From the NCBI RefSeq assembly GCF_964275005.1, contig NC_092694.1, forward strand, positions 34,856,967-34,920,966: 64,000 nucleotides of DNA. Reading direction: 5' to 3'. Position 1 is the first letter of the stretch. The number at the start of each line of letters is the position of its first letter. Position numbers and translations under genes: made by a program. Positions 1 through 17,300 of the stretch are shown here, piece after piece. A model generated the notes under the pieces. It saw only the letters and a list, made by a program, of their open reading frames with translations, was not told the origin of the DNA and did not search any database. Origin of the DNA: Diadema setosum. Taxonomy: Eukaryota > Echinodermata > Echinoidea > Diadematoida > Diadematidae.

Positions 1-81
1 GTACCGAGTGCGAAATTATAGGGATAGTGACAGAATCGTCCGTATCTTTGAGTGCTGTGCCAATAGGTGTCCTGATAGCGA

Positions 82-5966
<5,885 letters not shown>

Positions 5967-6288
5967 TCCCTTTCTCCTCCACAAGTCCTCATATAATAAT
6001 TATTAGAAGTTCTGCAAACGCGTGTTTTGGTAGAGAGTCGGTATAATGAAAGAAAAAATGTCATACTTTTACAAAAGTCCAGCATAATTATTTCGTTGTT
6101 CTAATGCATGGGGCCAGTTAAACAGCCAAAAAAAAAAAAAAAAAGGAAGAAGATAACCCATGACCTTCCATGGTTTGTCATAAGGAAATGTGCATCTTGA
6201 ACCAAAACGTATTGTCTAAATGAGTTACAAAGACCACTACTTCCTAATTAGCGTCATTACGAGGATTGTGAAATGCTCCTGACCGACG
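5967..6288. other. upstream of SLC16 gene, no gene seen
   Basis: This is the 5' flank of the SLC16 gene on the minus strand, up to the stop of the uncharacterised exon set at 6289. It holds a run of about 17 A at 6127-6143 and no recognisable TATA box or coding segment. A 5'-untranslated exon could be hidden here. Confidence 0.5.
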
Positions 6289-7596
6289 TTACGAAAACTT
6301 CCGAAGACTATTCACATCAAGACTAATAAGCTCGGTATACAAAAGCTCCTCTACACTTTTTTTCAAGCTGTATATCAGAGTCAAGTGAGAATTCATTGAA
6401 ATATACACTCCCCATCCGGAGGCAGAAACAACTACATGTACCTCAAGTATGATAAGTGTGGTACTAGTAGCTCGTAATGAAAATGGGGCGTACTCCCAAC
6501 GGGCTGTAACCCACTTGGGGATGGGCTGCATGGTTCTTGACCAGCGTGGGGATCTTAGGGCCTGCTGCCTACCCATATAACTATCTGCTCCTCTCCTCTC
6601 ACCACTCTTACAGAGGGGCCCTGTTTTATGAAGAGTTATGATTAATTATATAGTTAATTTTATTAATTTACAATTGATTATGTCTTTTGATAAAACGGGA
6701 CTCTGCTCGTCTAATATCTTCTCCCACCCCCACCAGTTTTCGATAAGTTTACTGCCTGCGAGATAAGAAATTTGTGAGCAGCTACTGTTGTAAGGCGCTA
6801 TAGTCCCATAGGGAGGCCAAAAGTTCGTCGGTGTCGACGGGGGGGGGGGGGGGGGGGGGGAGGGGCGTTCTTTATTCACGATACGAAGGTGTACGTGTGC
6901 ATTGACCATGCCCGTCCTCGGTGGTATCTGAGAAATCCATGCAACTCACCATGCTTCACTCTTCCGAAGTTGGGAGGCTTGCATAATCTTGTAAGTCTGA
7001 AGTTTACAAGATGAAAAATTTCCATCCTCTATTTCTGCCCACTGACGTGGCAGGTCTGATGTCGTCAGGAGTTGGACTATCCCAGTCGAGTTTGCTCCGC
7101 CATAGACTCTATAAGTTGCTTACCGCGGAGTGTCACTATTAAAGAGAGCGAAGCCGTTGGGATCACAGACGGAGCGCATACAATAACATTGATAGGATAT
7201 ACCAGTGTCCCCTCCTGGTGAAAGGTTGATCACGTAGCTCGATGCATGCAAAACTGAAGATTGTCACTCTCCATACACCAAGCTACAAGTATAGAGCACG
7301 CTCAAGAATTTTTGCAGAACTTCTTTCTTGTTCGACATGATTTTGTGCAGTTGGAGCCCTTCCTTTGCACAAATTCCCTAAGTTGTTTTCTGGAGAGACG
7401 CAGCTGCTTTCGATGTTCGTATTGACTTCAGTCCGTCGTCTCATTGAGAAATAATGTAGTCAGTTGCTTACTTTTGAACTCTGGACTTCTTCACCGTCGT
7501 CTGCTGCCCTCTTGAGGCCGAAGGTATGGCAGTCTGATAAACTCGTACCTCGATAAACTCGTATTCGATTACGTTAACGTTGGGATTACCGTCTTC
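6289..7596 (-). CDS. uncharacterised gene or gene remnant: exon-like segments
   Basis: I do not recognise the product. Four minus-strand segments carry good splice signals. (a) 7596-7472: acceptor after a strong pyrimidine tract ending TTGCAG, donor GTAAGC, reading EDGNPNVNVIEYEFIEVRVY. (b) 7253-7124: donor GTAAGC, with ISYQCYCMRSVCDPNGFALF. (c) 6996-6950: acceptor CTTCAG, donor GTGAGT, reading LTRLCKPPNFGRVKH. (d) from 6503, acceptor TTACAG, reading RWEYAPFSLRATSTTLIIL and open to a stop at 6289. Segments b, c and d join in frame. Segment a ends in phase 2 while b is open only after a phase-1 exon, so an exon is missing, a splice site is misplaced or the gene is broken. The paired cysteines suggest an extracellular protein. 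A zona-pellucida-like C-terminal module crossed my mind but is not supported well enough to name. Confidence 0.33.
6839..6860. repeat. poly-G tract
   Basis: More than 20 consecutive G, then AGGGG. Similar long G or C runs occur at 22319, 36701, 44441, 47497 and 48211. These tracts are prone to sequencing length error and can form G-quadruplexes. Confidence 0.9.
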
Positions 7597-8700
7597 CTGC
7601 AAGAGGAAACGAAAAAGATCGCGATCCTTCCAGCAACGAAGACCTGATGAAACAATAACACAGTCATACAAGCATACACCTTCCATGAATAAGGTAATTA
7701 GGTGAAACTTCACCGGAATGTACAACAGTCTGTCTCAGTAGAAACATAAAGGTCTGTAGACATTTAGAGTTGGGTCATGGTCATATAGTACGAGATATAG
7801 TATGATGGGGCATAGGCCTGTGTAGAAGACCATACATGACTGGGGGAACCGATTAACACAGAGAAAAAAAAAAACAACATTCAAATAAATGTCACTAAAT
7901 GAAACACAGAAAAGCCACAGAATTTCTTGGGAATTTGAAATCTAATGGCACGAATTTCCGATCTGTAGAAGGCAACTGTAAGTTAACAATGACGTTCTCC
8001 TTTTTGTCGTCTACCACTTCCAGTCTTTTCACCTTTTGTGCTGTATCTTCGAGGTGCTGCGCATGGCCGTGAGCAAGAGGTCAGCCTTTTGGCTTTGTAG
8101 TTCGAACTTATCACAGAGCCTTTTGACAAGAAAGTGACATACGATTTGTCATCAAGGACTGCGTATTCGAGAACGACCATTGAGGGATTGGTTAGTTCTT
8201 TAGGCCTATCTATACAAGCACGATCATTGAGTGGTCTTTTCCGCTTTCATCTTGGAAATGGCACACAGAAGTACAATATCAAACCAATCTTCTTCCTGCT
8301 TGACGTTCGACTTAGGTTGTCCAGAATGAAAATAGGACAAATGGCTCTCAATGCAGACGGTATGCGATCGCCTTTCCTTGCAATCCTGACTCCGATATGA
8401 GGATTTGAGGGCTTATCCAAAGCATCGTTTTCTTTTCGAAGAAGAACGCCTATTTTTCCTCAACGGTTTAGCTCATAAACTTGCTGAAGTTCTCGATTTG
8501 ATAATCACCATCACAGGAAGGAGGCGTTAATTCATCTCTTTGGTGATTCAGAAAGCGTTTCATACACTCGCGTTTGTCCTCCCTATCAAGCTATTTCAAA
8601 AACTGGATCGCCCTCGTGCAATGTTTCACTTTCGCAGTTTTCCAGTACTGCTTGTTCTGCCTCAATTTATGCGAGCTCCCATTTCTTTCAAAGATTTTTA
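7597..8700. other. coding-like minus-strand stretch with internal stops
   Basis: On the minus strand from about 8460 to 7983 one frame reads, with a single TGA near 8253, segments such as ENDALDKPSNPHIGVRIARK and RPLNDRACIDRPKELTNPSM, then a basic tail ending at a TAA at 7983. A second in-frame stop lies further upstream. The frame bias suggests either an exon of the gene at 6289-7596 or a decayed transposon ORF. No family was recognised, so it is not called as a gene. Confidence 0.2.
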
Positions 8701-8703
8701 AGC

Positions 8704-8776
8704 ATGGCTTCACCCAACCTAGCTTCAGACTCCAGCCTAGCTTCAGCCCAACCTAGCTTCAGACTCAAGTCTAGCT
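8704..8776. repeat. imperfect tandem repeat, 16-18 bp unit
   Basis: About four imperfect units starting with the core AGCTTCAG followed by ACTC or CCCA variants. The following 500 bp (TATATAAGG near 8794, then AT-rich sequence) looks like a decayed LTR end, but no matching second LTR or primer-binding site could be established. Confidence 0.6.
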
Positions 8777-11700
8777 TCCTCCTCTTCGAATGATATATAA
8801 GGAAACCCGGAGAGCAGTCTCACGCCTGTTCGGGTTTACCTTTTTACCTTGCCTGGTGTAGGCCTATACAGAGTTGGCTTTCGAAGATCGGCTGCCCTGG
8901 CACTACTAGTCTTGTAGCTGGTAAACGCTAGCATGAAGTTGTTTCATCTTTCACAGGATCCATAACGAATAGCCAATTCACACACTTTGTATTTATTTTG
9001 TCAGTTGTATTTTATTACAATTGTATTTCGTTGTCTCTGCCTCACTTAACGCTATTCGCTATAAAAGTTTGTAGTTTCGGGTTTGAGTTCGAAGACGATA
9101 AAACACTCCAAAAGAAATTGACTCAACCGTCCAACTTGTCTATAGAGCAAAATTGGCGATACGACTTATCTATTGCGATCATCACTCCCGAAGTGGTTTA
9201 ACAGAAGTTGTACAACAGTCGAAGTACAGTAGACGAACAGTATAGATGAACAGCAGGACAGTCGGACAGCATTACAGTACATTAAAAAAAACAACAACAA
9301 TAATTTGAGGATTTGAGATGTTTAAGCTGGATATGACGAATTTTGAAAAGTACGAGGTTCGAGCTTGGTCGTGATCCCATCACGATGTCGTTCGAGGAGT
9401 GTACCGAACAACATGTCTTTTTGGCTAGCTTTCGCAAAAGCAAACATAGTTCTCATACCGAGGCTACCTATAGTAGAAGTTGGATTCTAACAGTGGGGGA
9501 CTAAACAATTTGAAAGGGGTCTTTGTTGGGTGCTTTGGAGGTCAAGTTTGTGATGAAGATAAGGCCTAAGCGGCCAGCTCCTAGATATAACTGAAACAAA
9601 AGCTTGAAGAACATAGACATTAACAATAGGGGGTGTCGGTGGGGGTACTGCTGCAAGCTGCATATCAAACATCGAGTTGCAGGTACATGTGTATGTAAGA
9701 TACATATAAACTTGTATATCATGTTCAATATACCTTCCTTTGCACAAAATTATCACCATGAGCTAAGTCAGAGTACACAACCATGTTATACCAAGCATAT
9801 TTCTGAACATCTATATATACACAAGAAACAGCTGCAGTTAAATACAGTGAGAAAGAACTCGTATCTCTTCACTGCATACTGATACAGTGACAATTGTATT
9901 GTTACCATTATTATCATCACTATCATTATCATTATTACTATTAACATTATTATTATCATCATGATCATCAGTGTTATTATTACAATGATTGTCGTAGTCG
10001 TGGTGCTATGATCGTCCTCAATTCTCTTTTAAATACCAAACATTCAAACTTCGGAATAATGATGAAGATTTTGTTCGAGATCGTTGGTAGCAGTGGTTAG
10101 GTCTAGATAGCGCTCTGAAGCTGGACATTCCAAGCCGAGAAACCACTGACATTTTGTTTTTGAGTAATTAACAGCTTTCTTACTAACAACATGATATAAA
10201 CCTAAATTAACATCGTGAAGAATACAATCGTCATGCACTCGGACAGATCTGAGAGCTATTGCCGTGATGTGAAATCGGCGCATTATATTGGACCGTCAAA
10301 CAGGTATAATCGGACGTGGAATCCATCCGTATTCTCAAGGTATTAAATAAGAATCATCAAGAAAATAATTGTATACTTTAGTTGCAGGTGGTTCAGAGAG
10401 TAAATTTGTTCGATTTATGATAAAAAAATAAATGAAATAAAATCGAAAAATTGATAAGCATTATCTAATACAAATGCATACAACGAATAAGAAACTAACA
10501 AACATACACATACGAACTTTAAAACCGTTCTTGAAATGGCAAAATCATACAATAAATCATCGTGGAAGGAAAACTGAATTAATGCTTATCTTAATACATG
10601 AATATGGTTCAAAGCAATTACAAGAACACAATTTCATGGATGTATAAATATGCAAATATATTATATATAATGTTTACATCCATAAATGTGAATATCTATA
10701 TCTACATACACAATAGAATGATCTATGATTTAGCGCTCAAGGGGGACTTGGCTATTACTGAGCTCATATTTATTTTCTTTCTTCTTCTTCAAGCATGTCA
10801 AGAGTAGAGGAACAGGGAACAATGTTTATTCATATATAGCAGATATTAAAATTCACTTTGAAATAAATGCCGGTAACAGAATAGTGCATAATACCAATAA
10901 AGAAAACTGTTTTTATTCCTACGAGACAAACAGTAGCGATCACTTATGTTTAGGGATTTGGCCCAAGAATAATCTCTTTGCGTGCACAGCCAATGAAGTA
11001 TGATGAACAAGATGGCAATGTGTACCGTATTGTATATGAAACAGATTTAGCATGATTCATGAATAAAGATTGCCCATGAAAAAATAAAACAAACATTAGA
11101 AAATATTAAAATATTAATGACACTTACTCGCTGATTTAGGCCAGGAATTGCGAAATGGAACAAAAGTGTTCGGGAGGATCCACAGCGTAGTCGCAAATAT
11201 TTTCGAGGACCAACGTACTTGTATCAATATGTGTACACCGTTTCAACAGAATCCTAGCCTTATTGACTGGTACCTGCTGCTTCGTAAATATTTGTTGAAA
11301 CGCTTCATTACAGGCAGCAGGGAGAAGATAATGTCGAGTTTGTGGACATGACATTACACTACTTGCAGACCCCTGGGAACGATTTTTGTTTTCTTTTGAC
11401 AGAGGTGCAGAGTCCCTGACCTTAAACCTTCTGGTTACCGGGCATTAAAACAGAGTTTCCGTTTTTTTGAGTTGGGAGTATAACATGTGTTGCGACAAAA
11501 ATTGTCGCCCCGTCACAAATTGTCGCCCCCTGAAACAGGCGACAATTTGTGCATGGAGCTGACGGCACATATTGTTCCCCCAGCACAAATTGTCGTCTGC
11601 CGACAATTTGTGCTGAGGGCTGACGGCACAAATTGTCGCCCGCCCTCGAAGCACATTTTTGGGGATAATATCATTCTTGACGTAGTCATTGAAATACCAA

Positions 11701-14194
11701 CGCATAACTTACATGGCTACATCCATGCAAACAAGCCATGTAAAAAGTCACGGTGAGGTGACTTGAGACTGTTCCATTATTAAGATTTATACTAGTATAC
11801 AGTAGATAATGATGACGTCAAGACTGTGTGGGGTAATACATTTGAAAAATAAAAAGTAAAATCTTATTATTGCATTATCATTATCATTACATATATTATT
11901 ATTGCATTCACACAATCCACAATTTGATACTTGAGTATCATTCTTCCTTTAAGACCTCAAATTTGTAAGTCATATGATGCAGTATTATATTCTGATTAAC
12001 GCCGCATTCATAATAAGCCTATCAATAATGGGGAAGATTAAGACCGCGGGAACTCACTGAATTATTGTATTGTCGAGAGTATAGCAACAATGATATGGTA
12101 ACTACATACTGCAGTGCACTGCCGTTATAACAAAATCCTCCGGACCAACAGCTTCTTTCGTTACAATGTACATTTACATCAATTTATTGAAATTTCTTTA
12201 TAATCTAACAGTAGAATGTAATTATTATAAATTTATGATTCTTTGGAACCTAAAATTTATTCTGTTTTATCTTCTCAAAATTACGTTTTTACTGTGTTCG
12301 TTATAAAACGTGAGTGCACTGTATCATCTACATTGACTGCCTTTTCCTTATTTCACAAAATTTCACAAAATTTCATTAATTTTCATTTTTCTAAAATATT
12401 TGGGTATGGACAGAATCTGTCCGCAGAGAAGCTAGGACACGCAAAGATTTATTTCTCTTAAGTCTAATATCAAGTCGAAAATTGGTCAAAGCCGTAGGTA
12501 GTAATTTCATTTTGTCAGGGAACCAGTACCCGCCATTCTTGGGTAACAGGAACTTCATTTTTTTTTTTTTTTTGGTCGAATTACAGTAAATTCTTGACTT
12601 CTGTTTACAGGATCTGAAGTACCAGCAATCACATATTATTTCAACACAAATATTGGACGTAAAACAGCCGGTTTTCGACGTAATTACTTGGCCTCTTTTC
12701 CCGATATGAATCTTGTGTAACTTTCATGTTATAGCCTACCTTACAGTGACGGAAAGCAGCAGTATGAACAAACCTATTGATTTTTGACCAACGACATCCC
12801 CATACAACGTGAAGAGAATCTAGGAGTCGATGGGCTTGGAGTGCCCTGGCAGTGTACTTTGAGGGTTTGGCAAAACAGACTATTGTTTTAATTAACACCA
12901 TCACAAATTATGAAATATATAATGCTAAAATACTTTATGATTTTATTTTTGTCAAAATTGTATGATAGCTTTCATATGATAGCATAAAAGGCATGAAATA
13001 GTAGACCGAGACGAAATTATTTATGTATAACAGTATCGGGTATATACAGAGAAAATGAGGGAGCTGAAACAAAGAACAAATGGAAAAATCTGAAAGACTA
13101 GCACACAAACTTTGACTAAATCTTACGGTACATAAGCTACGGCCAATGCACCAGGAAATGACACAGTTTAATACAGGTTGTACTTGTCTTTTGCTTTTTC
13201 ATAAAACCTGTGTTGTTATACATTGCATTGCTGTAGATGTAATATCATAAGGTATTGCTATATGCATAATTCAACTGACTCAACTCTTGACGATATCACG
13301 AAAGGCAAAAAAGATATCTGATGGATGGAGCTTAAATGAACATCTAATGCACATTTCATTCAAACAATTCGTGTATTGTCTTGCGAAGGCCTATCCTCAC
13401 GATAGCCAACACAGAAACAGAATCAGAACTGGATGTCAAGGGGCCATTACGGCAACGGTTGCATAGTCTCTTTGGTATTGGAAGGAGATGTCGAGGCTGT
13501 CACAATAACAGTGACTACATAAATATCATTTTACTACCTGGGCCATTCCAGCCAGATTACCATTTCACGGCCTCAAATGCTGAATGCTATAATGCAGGTT
13601 GCAGGTATAAATACAGCTCTTAATCCGTATACGCATCCGGATGGAAAGGGGCGTGGTGGCCTCAATTAATGCAGGTGACATGAGGATTCAAGAGCTGTGG
13701 AAGGGCACGGACTTTTGTATCCTTTGTTGTCAGCGCTCCTGTGTCTCGTTACAAAACTTATGTGGCACCATTCGTCATATATAATGTTATTTGATAAATT
13801 TCCTACTGAGCTTCTTCCTTGCCAGCTCTGTCTCATTGGGATATCAAGTAGCGGCATTCCAACCATGTGGATATTCTGTTTTGCAAGTTGCCCATTTACG
13901 TTGTAGCACTGCACCATCTACCAGCCGCGTGGCCAACATCATTCACGGGGACATGGTGAACTGTATAGAAATCATAGCCACGGAGTCAATTATAAGAATA
14001 CTGTACCATTATCGAATACTGGCTTATTGTTCTACTGATAACAGATGACACACAGCAGTGAGAATCTTATGTCAGTATCAAGGAGCTAAAAGTACAAGTG
14101 CGTCCAGCTCTTCAGGCAACACCAATCAGCACTGGTGACTTAAAACAAAGAGTGGGGTACAATCTCTTTTTCCTCCATGACTCCGTTATTCTCA
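8777..14194. other. intergenic stretch with unexplained open segments
   Basis: No gene could be supported. Minus-strand open segments worth recording are 11354-11136, with spaced cysteines (reads KARILLKRCTHIDTSTLVLE, ends FCSISQFLA and stop, with a strong GTAAGT a few bases beyond the stop at 11128), and 10255-10044 (reads KTKCQWFLGLECPASERYLD). Neither matches a family I know. A (TTA/TCA)n-like ATT-rich run lies at 9895-9990, a palindrome cluster at 11491-11642, and a fragment near 12110-12170 resembling the TIR of the element at 18386. Confidence 0.35.
11491..11642. repeat. cluster of direct and inverted ACAAATTGTCG motifs
   Basis: Six copies of a core ACAAATTGTCG or its reverse complement CGACAATTTGT lie within 150 bp, in both orientations, including head-to-head pairs such as the one at 11581-11614. 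The cluster folds into nested hairpins and resembles the core of a foldback MITE. Several units are preceded by a GACGGC motif. Confidence 0.75.
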
Positions 14195-14291
14195 TTAACC
14201 CTTTCATTACCGTGCCTTGGACTTTGGACAGTGTAAAAGATCATTATTGTGTTTTCGTGTCAATGGGCAATCGAAGAACACAAAGGGTTAA
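14195..14291. mobile_element. TTAA-bounded palindromic mini-element
   Basis: 97 bp that begins TTAACCCTTT and ends AAAGGGTTAA, so it has inverted ends inside TTAA. It lies 9 bp beyond the stop codon of the SLC16 gene at 14301 and would be part of that 3' UTR. It is similar in length and boundary to three elements around CSN5 (30922, 32792, 35154), although the interiors differ. TTAA borders are the hallmark of piggyBac-type insertion; assignment is inference. Confidence 0.55.
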
Positions 14292-14300
14292 TCAGTTTAA

Positions 14301-17300
14301 TCAGTTTTCTTCGGACACTGCCGATGCGACGCGAGCTCTTCTCTGGCATCTCGTCACCATCATCAGACAGAAGACCAGTGCATCGACACCTGCGAGCATC
14401 TTGAAAGAGTCATCGAAGCTTCCCGATCTGTCCGCAATAAGACCTGTGAAGGATACAGCGAAGGTTATACAATGTATTAGACAAAATAAGAGACAGACAG
14501 ACATACAGATAGAAAGAAAGCGAGTCATATAAATATGCGTAGAACATAAAGGGCATTGGAATTATATAGGGTCATTGAAGTTCACAAAAGATTGCGAACA
14601 GTAGAGCTGTAAGCAGGATGCAGTATCGAAGAAAAAAGAAAGAGAGAGGACTGATTATGAAGGAGAATGAGCGTATTGCTAGGAAGATGGCTAGTAACTG
14701 ATCAGTAGGCGTTTTCACATCAGCCCGATGTTTCGAAATAGCGCGCTATTTTCTGACTTGGGAAATTTTCCCGATAGCGAAATAGCGCGCTATTTGATAA
14801 TGTGAACACAAATTAGCACGCTAATTGTATCGCTCTGATCGAGAAAATTTCTCGACTCCAACTCGGGAAATTTCTGAAATAGCGGGATAGTAGCGCGCTA
14901 TTTGATAATGTGAAAACGACTCGAGAAATTAGCGCGATGAATCCCATCATGCCTAGCGTGTGTGACCCGATCGATCGAGACACACTGTACACAAATCATG
15001 AGGAATTTTTGAGAGTGCACACACATTACTGATGCTGTTTGCACATACTCAGCTGTCGAATTAGCTATTTTAAAATTTCTAACTATTCGGGGTACCAGCT
15101 CTTCGGGCTGATGTGAATAAGAAATGAAATAGCGCTCTAATTCGCAATCGCGGAAAATATTTCGAGCTTGGATTTTTATCGGGCTGATGTGAAAACGCCC
15201 AGTGAGAATCAGTGGGAATGCTGGGGGATGATTGTTCCAATGCTTGTGGGTTTCATTTAAGAGCATATTATGTATCTATTGTTGTGTAAAAATTATTTGC
15301 TTCAGAATGGTCTCATATTGAAGTAATGTGCAATTTAATGTTTCCAGGTTAGCATGCCTGTACAGTGACGGGGCGATTAAACTGCGGGTGCTGTTCGTTA
15401 TTCCGAAGGTTCGCTATTCCGAATGTTTGTTATTCCGAAGGGTCGTTTCCCTATAGTCCTACCTTGAGGTTCGTTAATCCGAAAATGAAAAAGGATTCGT
15501 TAATCCGAAAATTTGTGGCGTTATTGCGAAGGTTCGTTACTCCGAAGATTGGTTTATCAGAAAATGAAATTTGGATCGGAACAATGAACCTTCGGAATAA
15601 CGAATCTTAGGAATAAAGAGCCTTCGGAATAACGAACCTTCGGAATAACGAGCTGTAACCTTAAACTGCACATTACTTGAATATGAGACCATTCTGAAGC
15701 AATTAATTTTCACACAACAATAGATATATAATATACTCTTAAATGAATCCCACAAGGATTGGAACAATCATCCCCCAGCATTCCCACTGATTCCCACTGA
15801 TCAGTTACTAGCCATTCCCTTTAATTCATAACGAACGTTGTATTCAACCCAAAGTGACTTTTATTGCAATTAGCCAACAACTTTTTTCTTAATGCCTCGA
15901 GGCCTTAAGAAAATTTACAATTTCACTTTATTTCAGTCTTCATATGACCTTCCCTGCAATAGGGATTTTGAAAAGCGTGGAAAACTTTTCATGGGATTTT
16001 CTGTGCCAATAGACTCTGAAAGCACAAAAATGGTTTAACAAAAGGTGGTCTCTCTCCCTTCATTACAAAAGATTGAACGCCTGTACCTACTGTAGTAATA
16101 TACCCTGCCAATATGTCCACATTTGTTACATATTGATAATGCTACGGGGCCTTGCCTGAAAGGTATCCGCCAAGCATGATCCCAATGCCAAGCGAAAATT
16201 CGAAAAATCCGAGAATGATGTGGAAGTGGTTGTTCGTCGCCCTCTCTTTGGCGACAAGGACAGCGAGAACGGCCCTCCCAGAGATGGATAATGCTGACAG
16301 GAACATGGCTGCGACCAGCACCGGAAATTTGCCGACGATGACATCGACGATGATTGCCGCCGAATTCACGACGGTGAGGATGAGATATAGACGGTAAGAA
16401 GAGCACAGCTTACGACTAAGAATTCCGGCGGAAGAGCGACCTATGAAATAAGCCACGGCCGCTACGCATGTCAAAGAGAAAACGTTAACAGCGTTGTCAC
16501 TGTGCTCGAGAGCGCGTGGAAGCATGAATGCATGCCAACCGCCATAGACAACTCCGAACGGTACGTTGGTGAGTAAGACGAGACCCAAGCAGGGATTCTT
16601 GAAGAATATTAACCCCGTGAGTGAGCGGTAGATGTTTCCGAGCCAGGCACAACTGACAGTTTGCGCTGTCTCCATGGTAGGCAGGGCAGTGATGTTCAGC
16701 CTCTTAGCTTGGTCAGAGATTTCCCCGTGTGTTGCATCCGTTGAGGATTTGTCTAGCTCCGCGCCTTCTAAAGACATGAGTGGTTCAATGGTCATAGAGT
16801 CTGACGGTTTTACATCGGTAAGGGAATTCCTATTCTGCTGATAGATAAAAGTGTCTGATGCTCTAGAAGCTGCTGAACTAGTATTTACGTCGTAGTGTCC
16901 ATTACTCAATTCGCTGTCTACTGTGATAACGTCCACTGCATGAGCTGATACTGACGCCAAGTCATCCGAGGTAAATGCCGACTCTTCTCCGCCATCCTCA
17001 TGGTAAGACCGAGTGATGCCATCTGATGCCACACTTGTGTATCTGTCACCATCGTTACTACGGATCGATATGGACATGGCTCGACGTGGAGGCCGTATTT
17101 CCAGCTCCGCAAGACACACCCTACCATCGTGCTGCACGAAATAAACGGATGTATCACTATGGTCGCTTTTGCCACATGCCTCACTATATCTGTCTACCTT
17201 GAGGTTCTCATCATTTCTATTTTCTGAGCAGTTTGGGGGTTCGTCGCCAGTTTTACCGTAGCTTTCGGCTACACTACCAAGATTGTCCTGTGCAGTTACT

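Noticed and set aside
14098..14532. 144-codon plus-strand ORF
   Set aside because: It is antisense to the last coding exon of the SLC16 gene, which has family-level similarity on the minus strand.
16142..16155. Stop codon at 16142 as the true end of the 4-exon SLC16 gene
   Set aside because: It would remove TM12. The GC-AG splice to 14443 restores the family's end with matching phase and exon length.
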